A stretch of DNA of 64,000 bases from Streptomyces sp. GESEQ-35 (GCF_017948485.1 NZ_JAFFSX010000019.1:62001-126000), one strand, 5' to 3'. Shown: positions 51,948 through 60,541, counted from the first letter of the stretch. Numbers and translations: made by a program. Notes: generated by a model from the letters alone, not told the origin.

Positions 51948-52097
51948 ATGCCGGTGACCGCGAGGGGAGCCACCGACCAGACCGTCGCAGTCGCTCTCTC
52001 GTCACTGGCACTCGTCGGCGCCGGTCTGGCGACCTCGGCATCCGCCGCGCCGGCGGCCGACAACTCGGCTGCAGGCCTGACCGGAGTCGACGAGTGA
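51948..52097 (+). CDS. 49-residue putative secreted peptide
   Basis: A short gene starting at ATG 51948 with GAGGGA at 51939-51944. The product has a polar start (VTARGATDQ), a hydrophobic core (VAVALSSLALVGAGLA), an ASA/AAPA-type signal-peptidase site near residue 33-35, and a mature tail of only about 15 residues ending GLTGVDE. It is thus likely exported as a tiny peptide. It has its own SARP-type promoter and is followed by a hairpin terminator, so it is a complete transcription unit. Family not recognised; comparable in position logic to afsS, though not in sequence. Confidence 0.6.
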   Translation: MPVTARGATDQTVAVALSSLALVGAGLATSASAAPAADNSAAGLTGVDE

Positions 52098-52110
52098 GGC
52101 CTGCCGACAC

Positions 52111-52148
52111 GAGGAGGGGCCGCCGACGCGATGCCGTGGCCCCTCCTC
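52111..52148. terminator. terminator after the small peptide gene
   Basis: GAGGAGGGGCC (52111-52121) pairs with GGCCCCTCCTC (52138-52148) across a 16-base loop, 14 bases after the stop; it may also serve the convergent gene. Confidence 0.75.
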
Positions 52149-52178
52149 TCCCCTCCTGATGCCGGTCCCGGTCCGTCA

Positions 52179-53225
52179 CTACCGGGGCAGCACCACGACG
52201 TACGCGGCCGGATCGCGGTCCGCCGCCGCCATCAGGGCCGTACGGACCACCGTCGCCTGCTGCGCCATCGAGTCGCGGAGCTTCTTCGGTGTGATGTGGA
52301 CGACGGTGATGCCGAGGCGCTCCAGGTGCTCGCGCTTGCGGGCGTATTCGGACCAGAGGGCGTCCTCGTCCTGGCGGGGGGCCCGGGTGTCCAGCTCCAC
52401 CGCGACCGCCTGCTCCGGCCAGTACGCGTCCAGGCCGCCGAGGTGGGGGCCTCCGGGTAGCCGCAGGTCGACGTTCCACACCGGGTCGGGCAGGCCGAAC
52501 TCGCGCACCATCCGGTACAGCCGGTCCTCCGCGATCGCGCGGCCCTCGGCGAGCAGGGAGTCGACCGCGTCCACGACATGCGGTCGGCTGAGCAGTTTGG
52601 CGTTGTTCAACTCCCGGACGACGGAGGCCGGTTCGCAGTGGCCGCCGCGGACGGCTTCGGTGAGGAGACGGCGTACGGCGCCCGCGTCGGCCAGGTCCGA
52701 GACCGCGTCGGCGAGGGCGCGCGGCACGGGAGCGACGGGCACGCCGGTGACCGGTTGCGGGGTGGGCAGGGCCGCCGTACGGACGATCCGTGCCGGGCCC
52801 GTGGAGCGCAGCCGCCGCAGCCGCGGGACCAGGACGTCGATCTTCTCCAGGGACAGCAGCGGGGGAGCGGAGACGAAACCGTGCAGGGTCAGCGCCGCCA
52901 TGCCGGTGATCATGACCTCCGCGTAGACCGGTCGGTGCGGGTCGTCCGCGCCCGGCTGCGTCGGCACCCCGGGGGAGGACTCGCGCGCCGCGTACATCAG
53001 CACCGCGTGCAGCCGCTCCTCGCTGGTCGGCGGGCCCGGGTGGAGCAGGAAGACGCCCGGCAGGATCTGCTGCCAGGAGCCGCCGGGCCGGCACTGGTCG
53101 TTGGCGTCGGCCGCGGACACGCCGTGCGCACGCAGCTGGGCCGCCGTCATGACGCGGCGATGCACCTCGGAGAGGTGGCGAAGGGGGCGGGGGGAGAGCG
53201 GGGGGAGCGGGGTGTTGGGGTTCAT
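52179..53225 (-). CDS. AbiEi-like winged-helix / DUF559-like protein
   Basis: A 348-residue protein. The N-terminal ~100 residues resemble the AbiEi-type winged helix (VMTAAQLRAHGVSAADAN, WQQILPGVFLLHPGPP). The C-terminal ~100 residues resemble DUF559/very-short-patch-repair nuclease folds: GGLDAYWPEQAVAVELD, LWSEYARKREHLERLGITVV. Many actinobacterial genomes carry several such proteins. No AbiEii toxin partner is adjacent, so a toxin-antitoxin role is unsupported. ATG 53225 is chosen; its ribosome-binding site is weak. Confidence 0.65.
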   Translation of the reverse strand: MNPNTPLPPLSPRPLRHLSEVHRRVMTAAQLRAHGVSAADANDQCRPGGSWQQILPGVFLLHPGPPTSEERLHAVLMYAARESSPGVPTQPGADDPHRPVYAEVMITGMAALTLHGFVSAPPLLSLEKIDVLVPRLRRLRSTGPARIVRTAALPTPQPVTGVPVAPVPRALADAVSDLADAGAVRRLLTEAVRGGHCEPASVVRELNNAKLLSRPHVVDAVDSLLAEGRAIAEDRLYRMVREFGLPDPVWNVDLRLPGGPHLGGLDAYWPEQAVAVELDTRAPRQDEDALWSEYARKREHLERLGITVVHITPKKLRDSMAQQATVVRTALMAAADRDPAAYVVVLPR

Positions 53226-53339
53226 GACCCGGAGGCTTCCGCGTCCGATCCGTCCGCTAACCGTTGTTACACGCCCGTCGACAAAACCGGACAACCCGGC
53301 ACTAAAGGACGGGTGTTCGGATGCCGAGTAGGCACGGAA

Positions 53340-53372
53340 AACCCCTGGTCCGTTCGGGTTGGACCAGGGGTT
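53340..53372 (-). terminator. rho-independent terminator of the second pepN
   Basis: AACCCCTGGTCC (53340-53351) pairs with GGACCAGGGGTT (53361-53372) and is followed on the minus strand by TTTTCC. A second stem, GTTACGG (53370) with CCGTAAC (53394-53400), shares three bases with the first, so the two cannot both form completely. Confidence 0.85.
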
Positions 53373-53434
53373 ACGGCTGCTATTGCCTGAATTCCGTAAC
53401 GGTCACAGAGGGCCGTGATCGTTGGCCAAAGGTC

Positions 53435-56023
53435 CTATCGGTCGTCGGCCGCCGCATCACACGCCTGCCCCCGCAGCGCCCGCGCCAGATCGTCCCGCGC
53501 CTCCAGCACCAGCCGCCGCAGCGCCGGTGCCGCCGTCTCGTGCGCCGCCAGCCACGCGTCCGTCGCCTCCAGCGTCCCCTCGGAGTCCTGCAACCCCGGG
53601 AACAGCCCCCGCACCACATCCATCCCGATCTGGATCGAACGCTGCGTCCACACGCGCTCGATGGCGGCGAAGTACTTCTCGGCGTACGGAGCGATCAGCT
53701 CCCGCTGCGACGGCTGCACAAAGCCCGCGATCGTCGCCTCGACCAGGGCGTTGGACAGCGCGTCCGACTCGACGACCTGCGCCCAGGCCTGTGCCTTGAC
53801 CGCGGCCGAGGGGCGGGCGGCGAGGCAGCGGATCTGGTGGCGCTTGCCGGACGCGGTGTCGTCGCGGGCCAGTTCGGCGGCGAGTACCGCCTCGCCGGCG
53901 ACCCCGTGCGCGGCCAGCGGTCCCAGGAACGCCCAGCGCAGCTCCTGGTCCACCTCCAGTCCTTCGATCGTCTCCGTACCCTCCAGCAGCCCCTTCAGCA
54001 GCTTCAGGTCGCCCTCACCCGCCGCCACCGTCGCGAAGAACCGCGCCCACGCCAGCTGGTGCTCGCTGCCCGGTTCGGCACCCCGCAGCTCGCGCAACGC
54101 GCCCTCGGCCAGCAGCCGTTCGCCGGCCGGCCGCCACTCGGGCGCCACATAGTTGACCAGCGCGGAGTGCGCCCAGGCGTGCAGCATCTGAAGCACGCCG
54201 ATATCCGACTCGCGCCCCGCGAACCGCAGCACAAGGCCGACGAAGTCCCGCGTCGGCAGCAGCGCGTCCCGGGTGAGATTCCACAGCGCCGACCAGCACA
54301 GGGCCCGTGCCAGCGGGTCGGTCATCCCGCCGAGACCGTCCTTCAGCGTGGCCAGCGAGGTGTCGTCGAACCGGATCTTGCAGTACGTCAGGTCGTCGTC
54401 GTTGACCAGGACCAGGTCGGGGGCCTCGGCACCGGCCAGCTCCGACACGACCGTACGCGGGCCGTCCACGTCCGCCTCGGCCCGCGCGTACCGCTCGACG
54501 GAACCCTCCGGTGTACGCCGGTACAGCCCCACCGCCACCCGGTGCGGCCGCAGCTCCGGGTGCGATTCGGCGGCCTCCTGGAGCACCGCCAGCTCGTCGA
54601 TCAGGCCCTCCGGGCTCAACAGCACCTGTGGGGTCAGCGAGTTCACGCCCGCGGTCTGGAGCCAGGACCGCGCCCACGCGGCCATGTCCCGCCCGCTGGT
54701 CTCCGCCAGCACCGACAGCAGATCACCGAGGCGCGTGTTGCCGTACGCGTTCCGCTTGAAGTAGCGCCGCGCGCCTTCGAGGAACGCGTCCTGGCCGACG
54801 TACGCCACGAGTTGCTTCAGTACGGAGGCGCCCTTGGCGTACGTGATGCCGTCGAAGTTGAGCTTGGCGTCCTGGAGGTCGCGGATGTCGGCCGTGACGG
54901 GGTGGGTGGACGGCAGTTGGTCGGCGCGGTACGCCCACGCCTTGCGACGGTTGGCGAAGGTGATCCAGCCGTCCTGGAAGCGGGTCGCGCCGACCAGTGC
55001 GAACGCGCCCATGAAGTCGGCGAAGGACTCCTTGAGCCACAGGTCGTCCCACCACTCCATGGTGACCAGGTCGCCGAACCACATGTGCGCCATCTCGTGC
55101 AGGATGACGTTCGCCCGGCCCTCGTACGACGCCCGCGTCACCCTGCCCCGGAAGATGAACTCCTCCCGGAACGTGACCAGTCCGGGATTCTCCATGGCGC
55201 CCAGGTTGTACTCGGGCACGAACGCCTGGTCGTACTTCCCGAAGGGGTACGGGTAGTCGAAGTGGTCGTGGAAGAAGTCCAGGCCCTGCTTCGTCACCAG
55301 GAACACGTCGTCGGCGTCGAAGTAGGGGGCGAGTCCCTTGCGGCACAGGGCGCCGAGGGGGATCTCCAGCCGGGTGCCGTCCTCGAAGACGCGCTCGTAC
55401 GCATCCGTCACGTAGTGATATGGGCCCGCCGCCACACACGTGATGTACGTCGAGATGGGCTTGGTCTCCGCGAACCGCCATACCCCGTCGTGCAGTTCAC
55501 CGACGCCGTTGCTCCAGACCGTCCACTCCTCGGGTGCCCGCACCTCGAAACGGAAGGGCGCCTTGAGGTCCGGCTGCTCGAAGTTGGCGAAGACGCGACG
55601 GGAGTCGGCCGGCTCGTACTGCGTGTAGAGGTACACCTCGCCGTCCTCGGGGTCGACGAAGCGGTGCAGGCCCTCGCCGGTGCGGGAGTAGGCGCACTGG
55701 GCGTCGACGACGAGTTCGTTGTCGGCGGCGAGGTCCTCCAGGGTGATCCGCACACCGTCGAAGACCTCGCTCGGGTCCAGGTCCCTGCCGTTGAGGGAGA
55801 CGGCCGTCACACTCGGCGCGATCAGGTCCGCGAAGCTGGTGGCACCGGGTTCGGCGCAGCGGAAGCGGATCGTGGTGACCGAACGGAAGGTGCGCGGCGC
55901 CCCGCCTCCGGAGTCCCCGTCGCCGATGGCGGACCGCACGTCGAGGGACACGTCGTACCCGTCGACGGACAGCAGGGCGGCCCGCTCCCGGGCCTCGTCG
56001 CGGGACAGATTCTCACCGGGCAC
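53435..56023 (-). CDS. pepN: second aminopeptidase N (M1), paralogue of pepN
   Basis: An 862-residue M1 aminopeptidase. GAMENPG (~274) and HEMAHMWFGDL...KESFAD (~306) supply exopeptidase and zinc motifs, and an ERAP1-like C-terminal domain follows. GTG 56023 gives a start (PGENLSRDEA) that aligns with the other copy's PGTNLTREEA; a GTG three codons upstream is alternative. It diverges from a DsbA-like gene exactly as pepN (Rv2467) and the mycothiol nitroreductase gene Rv2466c do in M. tuberculosis (memory), so this is probably the orthologue of the mycobacterial pepN. Confidence 0.96.
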   Translation of the reverse strand: MPGENLSRDEARERAALLSVDGYDVSLDVRSAIGDGDSGGGAPRTFRSVTTIRFRCAEPGATSFADLIAPSVTAVSLNGRDLDPSEVFDGVRITLEDLAADNELVVDAQCAYSRTGEGLHRFVDPEDGEVYLYTQYEPADSRRVFANFEQPDLKAPFRFEVRAPEEWTVWSNGVGELHDGVWRFAETKPISTYITCVAAGPYHYVTDAYERVFEDGTRLEIPLGALCRKGLAPYFDADDVFLVTKQGLDFFHDHFDYPYPFGKYDQAFVPEYNLGAMENPGLVTFREEFIFRGRVTRASYEGRANVILHEMAHMWFGDLVTMEWWDDLWLKESFADFMGAFALVGATRFQDGWITFANRRKAWAYRADQLPSTHPVTADIRDLQDAKLNFDGITYAKGASVLKQLVAYVGQDAFLEGARRYFKRNAYGNTRLGDLLSVLAETSGRDMAAWARSWLQTAGVNSLTPQVLLSPEGLIDELAVLQEAAESHPELRPHRVAVGLYRRTPEGSVERYARAEADVDGPRTVVSELAGAEAPDLVLVNDDDLTYCKIRFDDTSLATLKDGLGGMTDPLARALCWSALWNLTRDALLPTRDFVGLVLRFAGRESDIGVLQMLHAWAHSALVNYVAPEWRPAGERLLAEGALRELRGAEPGSEHQLAWARFFATVAAGEGDLKLLKGLLEGTETIEGLEVDQELRWAFLGPLAAHGVAGEAVLAAELARDDTASGKRHQIRCLAARPSAAVKAQAWAQVVESDALSNALVEATIAGFVQPSQRELIAPYAEKYFAAIERVWTQRSIQIGMDVVRGLFPGLQDSEGTLEATDAWLAAHETAAPALRRLVLEARDDLARALRGQACDAAADDR

Positions 56024-56170
56024 GGGTGGCACTCCCTCGATGTGTGTTCAGTATGCGGACAGCACTGATCCTGCCATGTGGCTCTGACACGCGGCACCCG
56101 GGAATGGCCGTGCCAGCAGCGGCGTTCCTCAGACATCGCGTGGATACTCGCTTGCCTCATGAGGAGAGAC

Positions 56171-56815
56171 ATGTCGGACAAGACCCCTGTTGACTTCTGG
56201 TTCGACCCGGTGTGCCCCTGGGCCTGGATGACCTCCCGCTGGGTCCTCGAAGTGGAGAAGGTCCGCGACATCGAGGTCCGCTGGCATGTGATGAGCCTGG
56301 CGGTGCTCAACGAGCCCAGGCTGGACGAGCTCCCGGAGGAATACGCAGAGAACATGCGGCCCGGCGGCAAGACCTGGGGCCCGGTCCGCGTGGCGATCGC
56401 CGCCCAGCAGCTGCACGGCGACGAGGTGGTCGGCAAGCTCTACACCGCGCTCGGCACTCGCATCCACAACCAGGGCCTCGGCGTGAACGACGACAGCATC
56501 GCCGGCGCCCTCGCCGACGCGGGCCTGCCTGCCGACCTGATCGAATACGCCGGCAAGGACACCTACGACACGGAACTGCGCGCCTCCCACAAGGAGGGCA
56601 TCGACAAGGTCGGCCAGGACGTCGGCACCCCCGTCATCGCCGTCCCCGGCGCCGACGGCACCCAGCTCGCCTTCTTCGGCCCGGTCGTCACCCCCGCCCC
56701 CAAGGGCGAGGAGGCCGCCCGCCTCTGGGACGGCACCCTCGCCGTGGCCTCGGTCCCCGGCTTCTACGAGATCAAGCGCACGCGTACGAAGGGGCCGGAC
56801 TTCAGCAACCTCTAG
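56171..56815 (+). CDS. DsbA-family protein, mycothiol-dependent nitroreductase type
   Basis: A 214-residue thioredoxin-fold protein with an inserted helical domain. FWFDPVCPWAWMTSRWV holds the CPWA active-site motif (single N-terminal Cys, ~15), VGTPVIAVPG contains the cis-Pro loop. Rv2466c, which reduces nitro compounds with mycothiol, has the same layout and the same divergent neighbour. It likely handles oxidative or electrophile stress in the cytosol. ATG 56171 follows GAGGAGAGAC. Confidence 0.88.
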   Translation: MSDKTPVDFWFDPVCPWAWMTSRWVLEVEKVRDIEVRWHVMSLAVLNEPRLDELPEEYAENMRPGGKTWGPVRVAIAAQQLHGDEVVGKLYTALGTRIHNQGLGVNDDSIAGALADAGLPADLIEYAGKDTYDTELRASHKEGIDKVGQDVGTPVIAVPGADGTQLAFFGPVVTPAPKGEEAARLWDGTLAVASVPGFYEIKRTRTKGPDFSNL

Positions 56816-56835
56816 GGATCACCAGCCTCTGGGGA

Positions 56836-57027
56836 TCACTCGGGGAAGTTGCCGCCGTCGTCCCACCTGAGTTTCCGCTGGAACCGTCTACAGCCCTCGC
56901 GGGTGCACCGCACGTAGGCCTCCGGCGGAAACTCCTTCTTCTGCTGTCTGACGATCGTCTTCTCCGAGTCCTTGAGCTCGCGAAACTCCTGGAGAGGGCC
57001 CCCGCAGTTGGGGCACCGCCGGAACAT
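56836..57027 (-). CDS. small zinc-ribbon protein coupled to a sugar kinase
   Basis: A 63-residue protein with CPNCGG (residues 5-8 Cys pair) and, later, VRCTREGCRR as second Cys pair, a zinc-ribbon pattern. The middle is a charged helix (LKDSEKTIVRQQKKEFP). Its ATG overlaps the kinase TGA (TGATG), and GGAGG lies eight bases upstream, so it is translated after the kinase. Role unknown; nucleic-acid or protein binding are possible. Confidence 0.75.
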   Translation of the reverse strand: MFRRCPNCGGPLQEFRELKDSEKTIVRQQKKEFPPEAYVRCTREGCRRFQRKLRWDDGGNFPE

Positions 57028-58463
57028 CAGGCGGACCTCCCCGCGACATGGGCGCGCGCCCCCGCCAGCCGGGCCAGATGGTCCCGATACCCCTCCGCGT
57101 AGTACGCGGCCCGCCCCGCGTCCGGCTCGACGACCTCCGTCGGCTCGGTCCACGCGCCCGCGTCCAGCGCGACCCCGTACCGCTCGGCCGCCGCCAGTAC
57201 CGCGCCCCGCGCGCCCACCTCGCCCTCGACCACCCGCAGCGGCCGGCCCAGTACATCGGCGAGGAGCCGCATCCAGGCGTGGCTGCGGGTACCGCCGCCG
57301 CACACCGCGAGCGACCCCGTCAGACCCGCCGCCTCCAGACAGTGCCGGGCCGCGTAGCCGATGCCCTCGCAGGTCGCGCGGACCAGGTCGCCGCGGGTCG
57401 ACTCCAGGCTGACGCCGGTGAGTTCGGCGCGCAGGCCGGGCTCGACGAAGGGGGCGCGCTCGCCGGAGGGCGCGAAGTACGGCAGGACGCGGACGCCGTG
57501 TGCGCCCGGCGGTGTGTCGGTCAGCAGGGTGTCCACCTCCTCGTGGGCGACGCCCGTCGTCGTCAGGACCCAGTCCAGGGCCGCCGTGCCGACCATCGCC
57601 GGCATCGCGCGCAGCCAGTGCCCGGGCCGGTCGGTGGAGATGTACAGGCCGGCCGGTTCACCGGTCAGGTCCAGGTCGGTCGTCGCGACCAGGGCGGCCA
57701 GACAGGTGCCGACGATCAGCAGGCCGTCGCCGGCGGAGGTGACACCGGCGCCGAGCGCGCTCGCCGGGAGGTCGTACGGGCCGTTCGCGAGCCGGGTTCC
57801 GGACGGCAGCCCCTCGCCGCGCGCCTCGGCGGTCGCCAGCGGGTCGCTGACCGGGGCGAGCAGTCCCCGCCGGTGGGTGAGGCCGAGCAGCTCCACGACC
57901 CGGTTGTCGTACGACCGTGACCGCGGGTCCAGGAACGGCATCGACGCGTCCGACACATCCGTGGTCGCCCGCGCCGCCCCCGTCAGCCGCTGGAAGACCA
58001 TGTCCTTGCAGTACACGGCGGCCTTCGCGGCGTCCAGGGACTTCGGCTCGTGCGCGTCCAGCCAGGCGAGCAGCGGGCCCGGGCAGCCCGGGAACATGGC
58101 GTTGCCGGTGCGCCGGAACACCGTTTCGAAGGTGCCGTCCGCCAGCCACCGGTCGAGCAGCTCGTGCGCCCGCCCGTCCATCCAGGACGCCGCCGGCCGC
58201 ACCGGACGACCCTCCCCGTCCACCAGCCACACCCCGTCGCCCTGCCCGGTGAGCCCGGCCAGCTCGACGGGCTCCGGCATCCGTGCGGTCAGTGCGTCGA
58301 GGACGGCGACCACCGCCCCGTACACCTCCTCCATGTCCTGCTCGACGAACCCGCCGTGCAGCGACAGACGCACCGGCCGTGCCTCGACGGCGAGTTCACG
58401 GCCGGTCCGGTCGAAGGCCGCGGCCTTGACCATGGACGTGCCCACATCGATCCCGACGTACAT
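57027..58463 (-). CDS. FGGY-family carbohydrate kinase
   Basis: A 478-residue sugar kinase with N-terminal YVGIDVGTSMVKAAAFD (phosphate loop), a central LTGQGDGVWLVDG substrate region and C-terminal AVCGGGTRSHAWMRLLADVLG (adenosine site). The GQGDG.W motif resembles erythritol and L-xylulose kinases, so a polyol or ketopentose substrate is likely but unproven. It lies in the leftward operon DeoR-dehydrogenase-kinase-zinc ribbon, and a second FGGY kinase is encoded divergently. Confidence 0.9.
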   Translation of the reverse strand: MYVGIDVGTSMVKAAAFDRTGRELAVEARPVRLSLHGGFVEQDMEEVYGAVVAVLDALTARMPEPVELAGLTGQGDGVWLVDGEGRPVRPAASWMDGRAHELLDRWLADGTFETVFRRTGNAMFPGCPGPLLAWLDAHEPKSLDAAKAAVYCKDMVFQRLTGAARATTDVSDASMPFLDPRSRSYDNRVVELLGLTHRRGLLAPVSDPLATAEARGEGLPSGTRLANGPYDLPASALGAGVTSAGDGLLIVGTCLAALVATTDLDLTGEPAGLYISTDRPGHWLRAMPAMVGTAALDWVLTTTGVAHEEVDTLLTDTPPGAHGVRVLPYFAPSGERAPFVEPGLRAELTGVSLESTRGDLVRATCEGIGYAARHCLEAAGLTGSLAVCGGGTRSHAWMRLLADVLGRPLRVVEGEVGARGAVLAAAERYGVALDAGAWTEPTEVVEPDAGRAAYYAEGYRDHLARLAGARAHVAGRSA

Positions 58464-58531
58464 ACAGACCTACCTCCCATTTGTCTGGCTCGGTGCGCGT
58501 CGGTGGGCCCTCGCCCGAAGCTGTTGGGCTC

Positions 58532-59566
58532 TCACCCCAGGCAGTGCGCCAGCGGCTCTCCGCGCACCCACCGTCCGACCTCCCCGGCCGCGATCGCCGC
58601 CGCCTTCTCGGCGGTCGCCCGGCTCGCCCCGCCCAAGTGCGGGGTCAGTACGACGCGTTCGGCGAGGCCCAGCAGTCGTGATTCGGGCGGCAACGGCTCC
58701 CGCTCGTATGTGTCGAGTGCCGCCGCCGACAGCCGCCCGTTCTCCAGCGCGTCGCAGAGCGCGTCCTCGTCGAGGAGCGGGCCGCGGGCCGCGTTCACGA
58801 CGACGGCGCCGGGCGGCAGGAGGGCGAGTTCGCGGGCGCCGATCAGGCCGCGGGTCTCGGGGGTGAGGCGGGCGTGCAGGGTGATCACGCGCGAGGCGGC
58901 GAGCAGTTCGTCGAGGGAGGCGACCCGCAGGCCGTGGATCTCGCCGTGCACATACGGGTCGTACACCATCACCCGCGCGCCGAAGGCGCAGAGCACGCGG
59001 GCCACCCTGCTGCCGACCGCTCCGTAGCCGACGAGCCCGACGGGCAGGTCCTCCAGTTCCAGGCCGCTGTGCTCGTACGTGTAGTAGGTCGCCCCCTGCC
59101 AACTCCCTTGCCGGGCAAGGAGGTCATGGGCCTGCGGGATGCGGCGCAGGGCCGCCAGCATCAGGCCGACGGTGAACTCGGCGGTGGCGGCGGCGTTGCG
59201 GCCGGGTGCGAAGCACACCCGCACGTCATGGGACTTGGCCGCGTCCAGGTTGACGTTGACCGGGCCGCCGCGGCAGACGACGACCAGACGGAGGGACGGG
59301 GAGGCTTCGAGGACGCGTTCGGTGACCGGAGCCATCTGGGTGATCAGTACCTCACGGTCGTCCGACAACGCCTCGATCAGTACGTCCTCTGCGTCGCTCG
59401 CCTCCGTCACCTCGGCGACCGGGCCGAAGGGTTCGAGCGGCCAGCCGAGGGTCAGCTGCCGTACGTCACAGGGGTGTTCGCGCAGTTCGTCCGCCACCGC
59501 CGACTCGATCAGCGACGGCAGTACGAAGTGATCACCGGCGGCCACCACTCGCAGCATCCGGCTCAT
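58532..59566 (-). CDS. D-2-hydroxyacid dehydrogenase
   Basis: A 344-residue NAD-dependent dehydrogenase. VGLVGYGAVGSRVARVLCAFGARVMVYDP (outline) is the Rossmann loop; GRNAAATAEFTVGLML (~120), VVNAARGPLLDEDAL (~235, catalytic Arg/Asp region) and LTPHLGGAS (~290, catalytic His) are the PGDH-family signatures. Probably acts on a sugar-acid or 2-hydroxyacid intermediate of the locus. The kinase follows after 68 bases. Confidence 0.9.
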   Translation of the reverse strand: MSRMLRVVAAGDHFVLPSLIESAVADELREHPCDVRQLTLGWPLEPFGPVAEVTEASDAEDVLIEALSDDREVLITQMAPVTERVLEASPSLRLVVVCRGGPVNVNLDAAKSHDVRVCFAPGRNAAATAEFTVGLMLAALRRIPQAHDLLARQGSWQGATYYTYEHSGLELEDLPVGLVGYGAVGSRVARVLCAFGARVMVYDPYVHGEIHGLRVASLDELLAASRVITLHARLTPETRGLIGARELALLPPGAVVVNAARGPLLDEDALCDALENGRLSAAALDTYEREPLPPESRLLGLAERVVLTPHLGGASRATAEKAAAIAAGEVGRWVRGEPLAHCLG

Positions 59567-59593
59567 CGCAGTGCCTCCCGCGTCTCGGCGTGA

Positions 59594-60424
59594 TCACGTG
59601 GCTCCGGCTGGGTCATGGCCGCTGCCCTTCGTCGCGCAGACCTCGTAACGGACCTTGTGCTCGTCCAGATCCCGCAGCGCCTCGGCCGACGCCCCGTCGT
59701 CGACGAGGAGCAGGTCGAAGCGGGCGAGCGGGACGACCCGGTGCAGGGCGGCCCGGGAGAGCTTGGTGTGGTCGATCAGCAGGACATTGCGTGCCGCCGA
59801 GTCGAGCATCGCCCGCTTCACGGACACGATGTGCTGTTCCTGGTGGTAGGCGTAGCCCCCGTGCACGGCCGACGTCGACGCGAAGCAGACGTCGACGCGC
59901 AGCGACTGCACCGCCTCGACGCAGGACACGCCGAGGAAGGAGGAGTGCAGCGGATCGTAGTCGCCGCCGAGGGCCATGAGGTGGATGCCGCGCTGGTCGG
60001 ACAGGAGGTTGATCGCCTCCAGGAAGTTGGTGACGACCGTCAGCGGGGTGACCTCGCCGAGCCGGAGCCTTCGGGCTATCTCAAGGGTGGAGGTGGAGTC
60101 GTCGAGCATGATCGCCATGCCGGGCTCTATCGACTTCATCGCGTGCTCGGCGACGGCGGCCTTCTCCGCCCGCATGGTCTTCAGCCGGTACTGCACGTTC
60201 GACTCGAACACCCCGGACGGCTGCGCGGTCACTCCGCCCCTGGACTTCCGCACGATCCCCTGCCGTTCGAGCTCGTCGAGGTCCCGGTGGATGGTCATCA
60301 CGCTGACCCCGAAGCGTTCGGCCAGCTCGGCGGCGGTCGCCGAGCCGTCGGCCAGGACCTGCTCCGCCATGGCGGCCTGGCGGGCCGCGGGCCCCTGCTG
60401 TGCGTGGTTCGTTCCCCGGTTCAC
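59594..60424 (-). CDS. DeoR-family transcriptional regulator
   Basis: A 276-residue sugar-responsive repressor. The HTH is MAEQVLADGSATAAELAERFGVSVMTIHRDLDELERQGIVRKSRGG (outline, ~residues 19-63), followed by a DeoR C-terminal domain that senses phosphosugars (VVTNFLEAINLL, HLMALGGDYDP). The GTG overlaps the stop of an ABC-ATPase remnant (GTGA). It likely controls both the leftward operon and the divergent kinase operon through GTTAAC-containing sites in the intergenic region. Confidence 0.93.
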   Translation of the reverse strand: MNRGTNHAQQGPAARQAAMAEQVLADGSATAAELAERFGVSVMTIHRDLDELERQGIVRKSRGGVTAQPSGVFESNVQYRLKTMRAEKAAVAEHAMKSIEPGMAIMLDDSTSTLEIARRLRLGEVTPLTVVTNFLEAINLLSDQRGIHLMALGGDYDPLHSSFLGVSCVEAVQSLRVDVCFASTSAVHGGYAYHQEQHIVSVKRAMLDSAARNVLLIDHTKLSRAALHRVVPLARFDLLLVDDGASAEALRDLDEHKVRYEVCATKGSGHDPAGAT

Positions 60425-60541
60425 TGCCCGATCCTTCGTCCTGGACGCTCCGGCCGGTCGGCCTCGAACAGCAGCAGGTTCTCAGGCCGGACCCGCACGC
60501 GTACCGGATCGTCGGGACGCGGTCCATCCGTGACCTCCACG
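60421..60541 (-). pseudogene. 3' remnant of a sugar ABC transporter ATPase gene
   Basis: The last ~40 codons before DeoR encode VEVTDGPRPDDPV, RVRVRPENLLLFEAD and a terminal stop overlapping the DeoR GTG. The segment VRPENLLLFEAD closely matches the TOBE-domain end of MsmK/UgpC/MsiK-type ATPases. No Walker A, signature or Walker B lies upstream, so only the gene's end remains, apparently after a deletion of a former transporter operon. The upstream frame continues into unrelated sequence. Confidence 0.6.

Noticed and set aside
52179..53225. AbiE toxin-antitoxin system
   Set aside because: Only an AbiEi-like N-terminal fold is present; there is no adjacent AbiEii nucleotidyltransferase.
53340..53400. 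Possible tRNA because of its stem-rich sequence
   Set aside because: There is no cloverleaf: no TTCGA T-loop at correct distance and no 7-bp acceptor pair; the structure fits a terminator.
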